Source: Streptosporangiaceae bacterium NEAU-GS5
GTDB lineage: Bacteria; Actinomycetota; Actinomycetes; Streptosporangiales; Streptosporangiaceae
Direction: 5' to 3'
DNA length: 64,000 nucleotides
Assembly: GCA_017592665.1 (NCBI GenBank)
Contig: JAGFNW010000001.1
Span: forward strand, 62,001 to 126,000
A program made the position numbers and the translations under genes. How positions within the stretch are numbered: position 1 is the stretch's first letter; each line of letters starts with the position of its first letter. The notes under the pieces are model-generated. The model had not been told where the DNA came from and did not search any database. It saw only the letters and a list, made by a program, of their open reading frames with translations. Of this stretch, positions 34,954-43,454 are shown piece after piece.

Positions 34954-35949
34954 CTATGTGACCTCAGTGTGTCCAGGACGGCGATACATGTCCCACATGG
35001 CCCGCATCCGTGCCCCCTGGCCTGCGGTGAACTGTCTCATGCAGCGGTCGTAGGAGTAGTCCATGAAGTTGTGGACCGGGTCGTCACCGGGGAGCGGGCA
35101 GGTGTTCTTGCGCGTCTCCGGGCATCCTTCGGTCGGATAGGCCTCGAAGGGGGTGTCGGCCACCGAGTCGCCCGGCGCCGTGCACCCGTTCTCGAAGGTG
35201 TGCACCAGGCCCAGCCAGTGCCCGATCTCGTGCACGCTGGTGAACCCGCGGTTGAAGTTGCGCAGCGGCCCGCCCGGCAGGCTCCGCCAGTCGATGACCA
35301 CGCCGTCGAGCTGGGCGTTGTCCTGATACCAATAGGGATAGGTGGAATAGCCCAGCACGAGCTCGCTGAGCTGGGCCAGGTAAAGGTTGAGCGTCTCGGG
35401 GCCGCCCCGGCGCAGCGCCTGCTTCATGGGCAGCTCGTACGTCAGCGGGTTGCGGAACCACTGCGCGTTGGCGGTGTGGGTGATCCCCCGGAGCGCGAAG
35501 TGCACACCGGTGTCGGCGCCACCGTAGTCCCCGCCGTACGCCCGGTTGAGCGCCTCGATCTGCCGGTGCACGGCCGCATCGGGCGGGCCGAGCTCGCCGC
35601 TGGTGATCACGTGGACCACGACCGGGACGGTGATCCCGCTCCTTTTGCGCGGTCTCGTCTGCAACCCGACCTGCAGCCCCGTCTGGAGCCCGGTCCGATG
35701 CGCGAGCTGCCGGCGGCGCGTGAAGTCGGCGTTCATCCGCGCGATCTGGCCCGGGCTCGGCTCATGCGGCTCGCGCCGGGACTCCGCGTTGCCGGACGCG
35801 GCAGGTGACGCGACACGAGACGCGACGTGTGAGCCGCAACCGGACATCGTGCTTTCAGCCGCGGTAGGAGCGGCGGCCTGAAGCGCGGGCGTGGGCAGGA
35901 AAGCCGTCACGAGAACCATGCGGGATACCCGACTGTGACCCCATGCCAT
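34954..35949 (-). CDS. Secreted zinc metalloprotease (M43 pappalysin/cytophagalysin type)
   Basis: 331 residues from the ATG at 35949. An N-terminal signal region (SRMVLVTAFLPTPALQAAAP) is followed by a possible lipobox-like T-M-S-G-C. The propeptide-like stretch contains GLQTGLQVGLQT, a short internal repeat. The catalytic core has SVHEIGHWLGLVHTFENGC (HExxHxxGxxH, zinc ligands) and NFMDYSYDRC (Met-turn), plus conserved cysteines (GCTAPGDSVADTPFE, EGCPETRKNTCPLPG). These are the hallmarks of M43 metzincins, secreted proteases that act on extracellular proteins. Confidence 0.92.
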   Translation of the reverse strand: MAWGHSRVSRMVLVTAFLPTPALQAAAPTAAESTMSGCGSHVASRVASPAASGNAESRREPHEPSPGQIARMNADFTRRRQLAHRTGLQTGLQVGLQTRPRKRSGITVPVVVHVITSGELGPPDAAVHRQIEALNRAYGGDYGGADTGVHFALRGITHTANAQWFRNPLTYELPMKQALRRGGPETLNLYLAQLSELVLGYSTYPYWYQDNAQLDGVVIDWRSLPGGPLRNFNRGFTSVHEIGHWLGLVHTFENGCTAPGDSVADTPFEAYPTEGCPETRKNTCPLPGDDPVHNFMDYSYDRCMRQFTAGQGARMRAMWDMYRRPGHTEVT

Positions 35950-36061
35950 CCGCTCCCCCGATGCGTCTGGTCCGAACGATGACGCGCGCACGCGTCCTTC
36001 GGATCTTTACGCCTCGGAAGTCGCCCGGCCAGACGGCTCGCCGCAGCCCTGCGGAAGGGAT

Positions 36062-36322
36062 TTATTCCTTCTTGCCCGGTTTGGCGGGCTCACCTTTGGG
36101 AAGGCCCTCGTAAATCTCCTTGCATTCCGGGCATACCGGATATTTCTTCGGATCACGGCTGGGCACCCACACTTTGCCGCACAGGGCGCGGATCGGGGTG
36201 CCGGACACCATGCTCTCAGTGATCTTGTTGCGGTCGGCGTAATGCGCGAACCGCTCGTGGTCGCCGTCTCCATGGGAGAGCTTCGGTGTGACGTCGCTCT
36301 CGGGGAGAATCTTCGTGCTCAC
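36062..36322 (-). CDS. DUF3039 family protein
   Basis: 86 residues, GTG start. DHERFAHYADRNKITESMVS followed by GTPIRALCGKVWVPSRDPKK and YPVCPECKEIYEGLP. The C-x-n-C-P-E-C cysteines suggest a small zinc-ribbon. DUF3039 is a short conserved actinobacterial family of unknown function. It is divergent from the secreted propeller-like gene. Confidence 0.92.
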   Translation of the reverse strand: MSTKILPESDVTPKLSHGDGDHERFAHYADRNKITESMVSGTPIRALCGKVWVPSRDPKKYPVCPECKEIYEGLPKGEPAKPGKKE

Positions 36323-36495
36323 CCACGTGATTCTAATTCACCCCTTGTACGTCTCCGCCGTGCGCTGAACCCGGGAGATCCGGCAGGCCGGGGCGGGGCC
36401 GCCATCCCGATCGGGCGCCGCCATCGAGGGGCCCGGCGGCCAAGGGAGCGCGACCGCATGCAAACTTTTCTACCGAAAGGCGCGTCTCATCCTTG

Positions 36496-37569
36496 ATGAG
36501 AATATTGTTTCGCGGCATCGCCGCAGCCGTCGCCTTCTCCGTCACCGCGGGGCCTGCCGCCGCCCACGCCGAGGCGGCGGCTGATCAATGGAGTGTCGTC
36601 CATGCCGACCGCCGCGACTCCTACGACGCGGTCACGGTGACGCCGGGTGGGGGGGTCTGGGTCGCCGGGACCAGGCGTCCGGACAGCGGATCGAGCCGCA
36701 CTGATTCGCTCCTGCTCAAGGGCGGCCGGTCCACCTTCAAGCGGGTCGCCGGGCCGGGCTTTCGGGTGAAGCTGCTGGCGTCGGCGTCCGACACCAGGAT
36801 CTGGGCGTTCGGCGCGTCGCGGTACGCCCGGTGGAACGGCAAGCGCTGGCAGGTCAAGCGATGGCCCTATGGCCGGATGGACCGGGCGTACTCCAGCGGC
36901 AGCAACCTTTGGGTCATCGAGAACTCGAATGCGTTCCCCGCGGCCGGCAAGGCCGGCTGGAAGGCGCGGTCCACGCTGCGGCGCCTGACCGGATCGATGT
37001 GGCGCAAGGTCAGCACGCCGATCGTGGTCAAAGGACTCGACGCCGCGTGGGCGGCGGGCTCGGCGCGGGGCGCCGCCGCTCTGGCCCACTGGACCGGCAA
37101 GGTCTGGCGCGTGGTTCCCATACCAGCGGTCCCGACGGCGCACCCGGGCCAGATCTCGGAGTTGACGGACATCGCGATCGACGGTGAGACCGGCCGGGTG
37201 ATGGCCGTCGGCTGGGTCGCCTGGCCGTGCGGCGGTGCGAAGCACGGCTTCTGCGGTGAGACCTTGCTGCTGTCCGGCTATGCGGGCCACTGGAACTTCG
37301 AGGCCCGTCCTGAGCCCGGCATCCAGCCGCGCGCCCAGGCCGAGCCCGACGGCAGAGGCGGGGCCTGGGTCGTCTACGACGCCAAGGGCGGTGGCAGCGG
37401 GTATCTGCACATCGGCACCGAAAGTGTCGAGCCGGGCGCCTTTCCCGCTCCGCCGAACCTGAAGGCGTCCGTCCGCGACCTGGCCATCCAGCCGGAGAGC
37501 GGCTCCATCTGGGCGGTCGGCGCGGCGCCTTCCGGCCGCGGCGGAGTGATCTGGGCTCACCGCCCCTGA
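36496..37569 (+). CDS. Secreted propeller-like protein of unknown function
   Basis: 357 residues from ATG 36496 (an in-frame TTG lies at 36493). Residues 1-28 are a signal peptide (MRILFRGIAAAVAFSVTAGP). The rest is built of repeated W-containing strands (GGGVWVAGTRR, TRIWAFGASRYARWNGKRWQ, GSNLWVIENS, GGAWVVYDA, GSIWAVGAA), each with the G-x-I/V-W-A-V-G pattern of galactose-oxidase/kelch or similar beta-propeller blades. No catalytic motif was seen. The protein is probably extracellular and binds a ligand. Confidence 0.72.
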   Translation: MRILFRGIAAAVAFSVTAGPAAAHAEAAADQWSVVHADRRDSYDAVTVTPGGGVWVAGTRRPDSGSSRTDSLLLKGGRSTFKRVAGPGFRVKLLASASDTRIWAFGASRYARWNGKRWQVKRWPYGRMDRAYSSGSNLWVIENSNAFPAAGKAGWKARSTLRRLTGSMWRKVSTPIVVKGLDAAWAAGSARGAAALAHWTGKVWRVVPIPAVPTAHPGQISELTDIAIDGETGRVMAVGWVAWPCGGAKHGFCGETLLLSGYAGHWNFEARPEPGIQPRAQAEPDGRGGAWVVYDAKGGGSGYLHIGTESVEPGAFPAPPNLKASVRDLAIQPESGSIWAVGAAPSGRGGVIWAHRP

Positions 37570-37613
37570 GTCGGCCAGGCATCAGTGCCGCGCTCAGTTT
37601 GCGGGCCCCCTTC

Positions 37614-37667
37614 AAAAAAACCGGAGCGCCTCCGCCGGAGACATACGGTCAACCGGCGAAGGCGCTC
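37614..37667 (-). terminator. Intrinsic terminator of the MFS gene
   Basis: Read on the minus strand, GAGCGCCTTCGCCGG and CCGGCGGAGGCGCTC make a 15-base stem with one mismatch (37653-37667 / 37624-37638), followed by GG and then seven T residues (37614-37620). This is the clearest rho-independent terminator in the window. Confidence 0.85.
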
Positions 37668-37712
37668 ACCCAACCCTCGGCCACGTAATGGGCCGCAGGG
37701 TCGTAACAGGCT

Positions 37713-39269
37713 TCAGTGCATGACGGGGGCGCCGGCGCTCTTGCGTCCGGCCCGGACGAACAGGGCGAGGCCGGCGGCGAGCAGGGCGACGCCGGTGCTG
37801 ACCAGGAAGCCCAGGTGCAGACCGTCCATGAACGACAGATGCGAGGCGTCGGTGACCACCTTGGAGATCTGCGCGGGGAGCCCGGGCGGTGCCATGCCGA
37901 CCGACGCGGCGTCTTTGAGCCCTTCGAGCTGGGCTGGCGGGAAGGACCTGCCGAGCGGGCCCAGATAGTCGGCGTAGACGGCCGAGACCTTGGCCGCGAC
38001 GATCGCGCCGAGGACAGCGGTGCCGAGCGCGCCACCGACCTGCATGGCCGAGTTCTGCACGCCGCCGGCGACCCCGGCGAGCTCCTCGGGCGCGTTGCCC
38101 ACGATGATCTCGGTGGCCCCCACGAACACCGGGGACAGGCCGAAGGCGAGCAGCGCGAACGGCACGGCGCTGTCGACGAACGCCGCGTCGACGCTCAGCC
38201 GCGACATCAGGAACATCGCGGCCGCCGTGATCACCATGCCGCTCGCGATGGTGATGCGGGGCCCGATCTTGCCGATGAGCACGCCCGCGATGGGCGACGC
38301 GACGATCATGCCGGCGCTCATGGGCAGCATGCGAAGGCCCGACTCGAGCGGGCTCAGCCCGTGCACGCCCTGGAAGAAGAACGTGATGAAGAACATGGCG
38401 CCGAACATCGAGAACGCCATGAGGGTCATCAGCGTGGTGCCGATCGCCACCGACCGGTTACGGAACAGGGTGAGCGGCAGCAGCGGCTCGACCGCCCGGC
38501 CCTGCCACCACACGAACACGGCTCCGACCAGCACGAAGGCGCCGAGGAACAGGAGGGTCTTGGGGTTGCCCCAGCCCCACTCGGGAGCCTTGATGATGGA
38601 CCACACCAGGGCGAACATGGTGCCGGACAGCAGCACCACGCCCAGCCAGTCGACCCGCGCGAAGATCTTGGCCCGGTCGCCGCTCAGCGCCCACAGGCCC
38701 ATGGCGAGGGCCGCGACGCCCACCGGGACGTTGATGAAGAAGACCGACTGCCAGCTCACGTTCTCCACGAGCAGGCCGCCAACGATGGGGCCGGCGGCGC
38801 TGGACAGGCCGATGATGCCGCCCCAGGCGCCCATGGCCATGTTGAGCCGGTCGCCGGGGAAGGCCAGCCGGAGCAGGGCGAGCGCGGCCGGCTGGAGCAG
38901 CGCGCCGAACAGGCCCTGGAGCACGCGCAACGCGATCAGCACGGAGATCGAGGAGGTGAGCCCGATGGCGAGCGACACCAGCGCGAATCCGGCCACGCCG
39001 ATCAGGAACACCCGCTTGTGCCCGAAGAGGTCGCCGAGCTTGCCCGCGGTGATCAGGAAGACCGCCAAAGCGAGCAGGTAACCACTGGTCACCCACTGAA
39101 GGTCGGCCAATGAGGCGTGCAGCTCGGTGCCGATGACCGGGTTGGCGATGGCGACTACGGTCGCGTCGAGCATCACCATGATCACGCCGAGCGACACGGC
39201 CACCAGCGTCAGCCACGGGCTGCGCTCCCTGGTCGGACTCGCGGGCGGCGCGGCTAGCGCTTGCGCCAT
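37713..39269 (-). CDS. DHA2-family MFS drug-efflux transporter (EmrB/QacA type)
   Basis: 518 residues with 14 hydrophobic segments, the DHA2 number. N-terminal WLTLVAVSLGVIMVMLDATV contains the family's motif D1 (here VMLDATVVAIANP), and GKLGDLFGHKRVFLIGVAGF is motif A; motif C is seen in FGALLQPAALALLRLAFPGD. It is an H+-coupled antiporter of the inner membrane exporting lipophilic or cationic compounds; the substrate is unknown. The divergent TetR gene 123 bases away is the probable regulator. Confidence 0.95.
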   Translation of the reverse strand: MAQALAAPPASPTRERSPWLTLVAVSLGVIMVMLDATVVAIANPVIGTELHASLADLQWVTSGYLLALAVFLITAGKLGDLFGHKRVFLIGVAGFALVSLAIGLTSSISVLIALRVLQGLFGALLQPAALALLRLAFPGDRLNMAMGAWGGIIGLSSAAGPIVGGLLVENVSWQSVFFINVPVGVAALAMGLWALSGDRAKIFARVDWLGVVLLSGTMFALVWSIIKAPEWGWGNPKTLLFLGAFVLVGAVFVWWQGRAVEPLLPLTLFRNRSVAIGTTLMTLMAFSMFGAMFFITFFFQGVHGLSPLESGLRMLPMSAGMIVASPIAGVLIGKIGPRITIASGMVITAAAMFLMSRLSVDAAFVDSAVPFALLAFGLSPVFVGATEIIVGNAPEELAGVAGGVQNSAMQVGGALGTAVLGAIVAAKVSAVYADYLGPLGRSFPPAQLEGLKDAASVGMAPPGLPAQISKVVTDASHLSFMDGLHLGFLVSTGVALLAAGLALFVRAGRKSAGAPVMH

Positions 39270-39314
39270 GAGGGGTCCCCCTTTAACTGGTCTTCACCCA
39301 ACCCGACGAGATTA

Positions 39315-39380
39315 TGTCAGTCAATGACAGATGACAAACGCTTTTATCCGACATACCCTGACATCCGGCAGTTAATGACA
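39315..39380. promoter_or_regulatory. TGTCA/TGACA repeats between the MFS and TetR genes
   Basis: TGTCAGTCAATGACA (39315-39329) is an inverted repeat of TGTCA with a five-base spacer. TGACA occurs again within 39359-39380 (TGACATCCGGCAGTTAATGACA). The four half sites lie between the divergent starts at 39269 and 39392, where a TetR dimer would control both genes. Confidence 0.65.
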
Positions 39381-39391
39381 GGAGTGAGACC

Positions 39392-40027
39392 GTGGGGTTG
39401 CGGGAGCGTAAAAAGGAGCGCACGCGGCTCGCGCTGATCGACGCCGCGCTCGCGCTCTTTCTGGACAAGGGCTACGAGGCCACCACGATCGATCAGATCG
39501 CGGGCGCCGTAGAGGTGTCGCCGCGCACGTTCTTCCGCTACTTCGCCTCGAAGGAGGAGGTGGCGCTCGCTCCGCCCGCCGACGGCCTGGAGCACTTCCT
39601 GGCCGAGTTGAGCGAACGCCCGGACGACGAGCCCCCCTTCGCCGCCATGGCCAATGCTATGCGGTCGGTCATTCAGGTGCTGCGCGAGGGTGACGCCGAG
39701 GAGGCCCGCCGGTTCGTCCAGTCGCGCGCGGTGATCGACGCCGAGCCCGCGCTCTTCGCCGCCAGCCACAGCCTGCTGGTGGAGCAGGAGCAGCGGCTGG
39801 TCGCCGAGGTGGCCCGCCGTCAGGGCGCCGATCCGGAGCGCGACCTGCTCCCGCTGTTCGTCACCGGCGTGTTCGGCCTGCTCACGCGGATGGGCTTCGA
39901 GCACTGCTTCCCGGCCGGCGTGGAGGATCTGACCCGCATGGCCGTACGCCTGGAGGAGGCGATCGCGCTCGCCGAGCGCTCGCTGTGCCCGGGCTGGGAT
40001 CTGGGCCGGGTGCCGCAGGTCAGTTGA
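39392..40027 (+). CDS. TetR/AcrR-family transcriptional regulator
   Basis: 211 residues, GTG start with AGGAG eight bases upstream. The N-terminal DNA-binding domain is typical: TRLALIDAALALFLDKGYEA, TTIDQIAGAVEVSPRTFFRY, FASKEEV. The ligand domain (60-211) is helical. Divergent arrangement with a DHA2 exporter makes it the likely local repressor, released by an exporter substrate (inference). Its end overlaps the yqgE end by 8 bases. Confidence 0.95.
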   Translation: MGLRERKKERTRLALIDAALALFLDKGYEATTIDQIAGAVEVSPRTFFRYFASKEEVALAPPADGLEHFLAELSERPDDEPPFAAMANAMRSVIQVLREGDAEEARRFVQSRAVIDAEPALFAASHSLLVEQEQRLVAEVARRQGADPERDLLPLFVTGVFGLLTRMGFEHCFPAGVEDLTRMAVRLEEAIALAERSLCPGWDLGRVPQVS

Positions 40028-40598
40028 GGCTGGGGTCGTCCGGATAGGTGGCGACCATGGCGAGGTCGCCCGGCTGGCGGCGAAGGACGGTGCGCCACAG
40101 GGTCGTCGGGTCGTCGTGGAAGGTGTCGCCGGGCTCGGAGTCGACGACGTACCAGGCGCCTTCGCGGATCTCGCTCTCGAGCTGCCCGGCCGACCACCCG
40201 GCGTAACCGGCGAAGATCCGCATCTGGGCGATCTCGCCGGCCAGGATCTCCGGCGGCGCGTCGAGGTCGACCGTGCCGAGCCGGGAGACCGCGGGGCGCG
40301 CCGAGTGCAGGCGCCGCCATCCCAGGGGCTCCTCGCCGCCGTGCACGGCCGCGAGGGCGAGCGCGCTGTCGGTCTGCACAGGTCCGCCCTCGAAGAGCAC
40401 GGACGGACCGGTGACCAGGGGGTCCCAGACGGGCAGCACCTGGGTCACCGCGACCTCGCTCGGCCGGTTGATCACAACGCCCAGCGTTCCGCCGTCCACG
40501 TCGTGCTCCAAGACCAGGACGACGCTGCGCCGGAAGTTGGGATCGTCGAGCAGTGGCGTCGCAACCAGCAACCCGCCGACGTAGATCGCCTCCGCCAT
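40020..40598 (-). CDS. YqgE/AlgH family protein
   Basis: 192 residues from the ATG at 40598; an alternative start in the same frame lies at 40610. IYVGGLLVATPLLDDPNFRR opens the family; GGTLGVVINRPSEVAVTQVL, VLFEGGPVQTDSALALA and IFAGYAGWSAGQLESEIREG follow. YqgE proteins are widespread; the molecular function is not established. GGGAG sits only two bases from the chosen ATG, so the start is not certain. Confidence 0.93.
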   Translation of the reverse strand: MAEAIYVGGLLVATPLLDDPNFRRSVVLVLEHDVDGGTLGVVINRPSEVAVTQVLPVWDPLVTGPSVLFEGGPVQTDSALALAAVHGGEEPLGWRRLHSARPAVSRLGTVDLDAPPEILAGEIAQMRIFAGYAGWSAGQLESEIREGAWYVVDSEPGDTFHDDPTTLWRTVLRRQPGDLAMVATYPDDPSLN

Positions 40599-40695
40599 AA
40601 CTCCCATCATGAAGTAGGAACGGCGTATCGTGCACTTCACCCCCAGATCGTCACTCTGTGTTACATATTCGGATCTGTTGGGAACTGTACGTCAC

Positions 40696-41320
40696 ATGAT
40701 GGGGAAGGTTGCGGCGCTCGTCCTGCCGATGGCGGCGGCGCTGTGGATGCCGGGGATCGCGCTCGCGACCCACATGAGCAATGCGCCGTGGACGCCGACA
40801 GTGGACATCGACGTGTCCGACGTGCGCTGCCCGGACAGCTTCGCGACCGTGCAGCTGTCCGCACAGGACGGGTCGGGCCAGACCGGATACTCGGTGAAGC
40901 GGGGCGACAAGCAGCTCGCCGGAGGGGTGCTGAGCGGAGGCAACAGCAAGACCGTGCGGGTGGAGGTGCCGCCCGGCCGCAGCGTGCACATCAAGGTCGA
41001 CATCGCCGGCCAGGGCGTGCAGTCGTACACCTTGCGCTCCGACTGCCGTGGCGGTCAGTGGGGCGGCGGCGCGGCCCGCTGCGGCGCGCACGGCGGAAAC
41101 TGCGCCGGGGGCGAGACGAGCTGGTGGAAGCGGAGCGGCGGCCTGTTCGGCCACGGCCGCCGTGGCGGTGGCGGCATCGGCAACCGGCTGCCCTTCACCG
41201 GGCCGCCGGCCGACCTGTGGGGCAAGATCGCCACCGCGGGCGGGATGCTGCTCGTCGGCGGCATCCTGTGGTGGTACGGCGGGATCTGGCCCGTCGCAAC
41301 GGGCTCCCCCAGGTCTCTAG
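40696..41320 (+). pseudogene. Secreted LPFTG-anchored surface protein, apparently frameshifted at its 3' end
   Basis: Signal peptide (VAALVLPMAAALWMPGIALA), then a small domain with two cysteines, a His/Gly-rich linker, and the sorting-like tail RLPFTGPPADLWGKIATAGG followed by a membrane segment MLLVGGILWWYGGIW. After W-P-V-A-T-G-S-P the frame has no stop and runs antisense through the malic enzyme gene to 41889. Shifting by one base within the five-C run 41306-41310 gives G-S-P-G-L and a TAG at 41318-41320, just where the protein should end. A one-base error or mutation is the simplest explanation. LPFTG is like, not identical to, LPxTG sortase signals. Confidence 0.65.
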
Positions 41321-42726
41321 GCCTCGGTGAAGCCGCGGGCCTTCCCGCCGGCCGACTCGCGTACGGCCGCGGCCACCGCGTTGGCCACGTCGGGGTGGAA
41401 CACGCTGGGAACGATGTAGTTGGGGCCCAGCTCCTCGGGCGTCACGACCGCCGCGAGCGCACGGGCCGCGGCCAGCAGCATCTCCTGGGTGACCCCGCTG
41501 GCCTGCGCGTCGAGCAGGCCGCGGAAGACGCCGGGAAAGGCCAGCACGTTGTTGATCTGGTTGGGGTAGTCGGACCGGCCGGTGGCCACCACGGCGGCGT
41601 GCTCGCGCGCGTCGTCGGGCGAGACCTCGGGCTCGGGATTGGCCAGCGCGAACACCACCGCGCCGGGGGCCATGGTGGCGATGTCGTCGCCGGTCAGGAT
41701 CCCGGGGGCGGACACCCCGATGAAGACGTCGGCGTCCTTGACCGCGCCGCGGAGGTCGCCCGAGTAGCCCGCGGCGTTCGTGTGCTCGGCGATCCAGCGG
41801 AGCGACTCGTCGAGGTCGTCGCGCTGGAGGCAGACGGCGCCGCGAAGGTCGCAGACGACGACGTCCTGCGCGCCGGCCGCGAGCAGTAGCCGCAGCACCG
41901 CGGTCCCGGCCGCGCCCGCGCCGGCGAGCGCGATCTTCACGTCCGGCATCTGCTTGCCGACCACCCGCAGGGCGTTGGTGAGCGCGGCCAGCACGCAGAT
42001 CGCGGTGCCGTGCTGATCGTCGTGGAAGACGGGGATGTCGAGCAGGTCGCGCAGCCGCCGCTCGACCTCGAAGCAGCGCGGCGCGGAGATGTCCTCCAGG
42101 TTGATGCCGCCGAAGCCGGGCGCGATCACCTGGACCGTGCGCACGATCTCGTCGACGTCCTGGGTGTCGAGGCAGATGGGCCACGCGTCGATCCCGCCGA
42201 ACCGTTTGAACAGCGCGGCCTTGCCCTCCATGACCGGCAGCGCGGCGGCCGGGCCGATGTTGCCGAGCCCGAGCACGGCCGAGCCGTCGGTGACCACGGC
42301 GACCGTGTTGCGCTTGATCGTCAGGCGGCGGGCGTCCTCCGGGTTGCGCGCGATGGCGAGCGAGACCCGGGCCACGCCGGGGGTGTAGGCCATGGACAGC
42401 TCGTCGCGGTTGCGCAGCGGCACCTTCGACTGCATCTCGATCTTGCCGCCGAGGTGCATGAGGAAGGTGCGGTCGGAGACCTTGTGAATGGCCACGCCCT
42501 CGATCGCGCCGAGCGAGTCGACGATGGCCTGGGCATGGTCGGTGTCGCGGGCCGCGCAGGTGACGTCGATGCGGAGCTTGTCGTGGCCGGCCGTGTTGAC
42601 GTCGAGTGCGGTGACCACCCCGCCGGCCGTCTCCACGGCGTGGGTGAGCTGGCTGACGGCCTTGCCGCCGGCCGGAACCTCGAGTCTGACGGTGATCGAG
42701 TAGGAAACGCTCGGCACGGTGGCCAC
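41317..42726 (-). CDS. NAD-dependent malic enzyme with N-terminal ACT domain
   Basis: 469 residues from GTG 42726, with GGGAG nine bases upstream. Residues 5-80 are ACT-like ([40 protein letters not shown]), a regulatory amino-acid-binding module. The catalytic part contains [15 protein letters not shown], the lysine/aspartate region [20 protein letters not shown], metal-binding [12 protein letters not shown] and [10 protein letters not shown], and the Rossmann loop [15 protein letters not shown]. It decarboxylates malate to pyruvate, balancing TCA intermediates with the C4 acyl-CoA genes nearby. Its stop codon overlaps the probable end of the surface-protein gene on the other strand. Confidence 0.94.
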   Translation of the reverse strand: MATVPSVSYSITVRLEVPAGGKAVSQLTHAVETAGGVVTALDVNTAGHDKLRIDVTCAARDTDHAQAIVDSLGAIEGVAIHKVSDRTFLMHLGGKIEMQSKVPLRNRDELSMAYTPGVARVSLAIARNPEDARRLTIKRNTVAVVTDGSAVLGLGNIGPAAALPVMEGKAALFKRFGGIDAWPICLDTQDVDEIVRTVQVIAPGFGGINLEDISAPRCFEVERRLRDLLDIPVFHDDQHGTAICVLAALTNALRVVGKQMPDVKIALAGAGAAGTAVLRLLLAAGAQDVVVCDLRGAVCLQRDDLDESLRWIAEHTNAAGYSGDLRGAVKDADVFIGVSAPGILTGDDIATMAPGAVVFALANPEPEVSPDDAREHAAVVATGRSDYPNQINNVLAFPGVFRGLLDAQASGVTQEMLLAAARALAAVVTPEELGPNYIVPSVFHPDVANAVAAAVRESAGGKARGFTEA

Positions 42727-42779
42727 GTCAATCCGCTCCCTTGCGCATTGGGTGATGGCACACAATTTAGTCCCATGTC

Positions 42780-43406
42780 TCAGCCGAGCGCGTCGGCCGC
42801 CGTCACAATCACCTCGACGCAGGCGGGCACCGGAATCACCGTGCTGTCCAGGATCAGGTGATAGAGATCGGGGTCGGCGGGATCGGTGCGGTAGAAATGC
42901 CGCACGTAGGCGGTCCTGGCCCGGTCGTTGTCCCACACGATCCGGCGCACCTCGCGCTCGTCCACGCCCGAGAAGGCGACCGTCTGCAGCACCCGGCGGC
43001 GCAGCGGGCCGTCCAGCCGCACGTGCAGCGCGCCCGGATGGTCGGCCAGGACGACCGCGCCCGCCCGGCCGAGGATCACCCCGCCGTGCAGCCGCGCGAC
43101 CTCCTTGATCACCTGCTCGGTCTGGACCGCGAACTCCTCCGGCGTACGGGGAAAGGGCTGCGGATAGACCTCGACGCCGCCCAGCGAGACCGTGGGCAGC
43201 CGCATCATGCCCATGAGCAGGCGGGTGAGGCCGCTCTCCGCGCGGTCGTCGTGCGCCAGGGCCTCTTCGAGCGAGACCCCGAGATCCTGCGCCACGGTGG
43301 CCGGGATGGCCCGATCCACGAAGGGCACGCCGAGCCGCTCGGCCACGGCCGGGCCTATCACGCTTCCGGCGGTGCCGTACGTCGCGGAGATGGTAACGAC
43401 CCGCAC
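42780..43406 (-). CDS. Cytidylate kinase-like family protein
   Basis: 208 residues. VVTISATYGTAGSVIGPAVA is the nucleotide-binding N-terminus in which the usual G-x-x-G-x-G-K-[ST] is replaced by G-T-A-G-S-V-I-G, the typical pattern of this cytidylate-kinase-like family. Also AERLGVPFVDRAIPATVAQD, VILGRAGAVVLADHPGALHV, RLDGPLRRRV and DSTVIPVPACVEVI. The true substrate is unknown. It sits between malic enzyme and the thioredoxin-TPR gene on the same strand. Confidence 0.87.
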   Translation of the reverse strand: MRVVTISATYGTAGSVIGPAVAERLGVPFVDRAIPATVAQDLGVSLEEALAHDDRAESGLTRLLMGMMRLPTVSLGGVEVYPQPFPRTPEEFAVQTEQVIKEVARLHGGVILGRAGAVVLADHPGALHVRLDGPLRRRVLQTVAFSGVDEREVRRIVWDNDRARTAYVRHFYRTDPADPDLYHLILDSTVIPVPACVEVIVTAADALG

Positions 43407-43454
43407 ATCCCCTATATGCCCTTTAGACCAGGACGTATGGCTAGATACGTGCGG

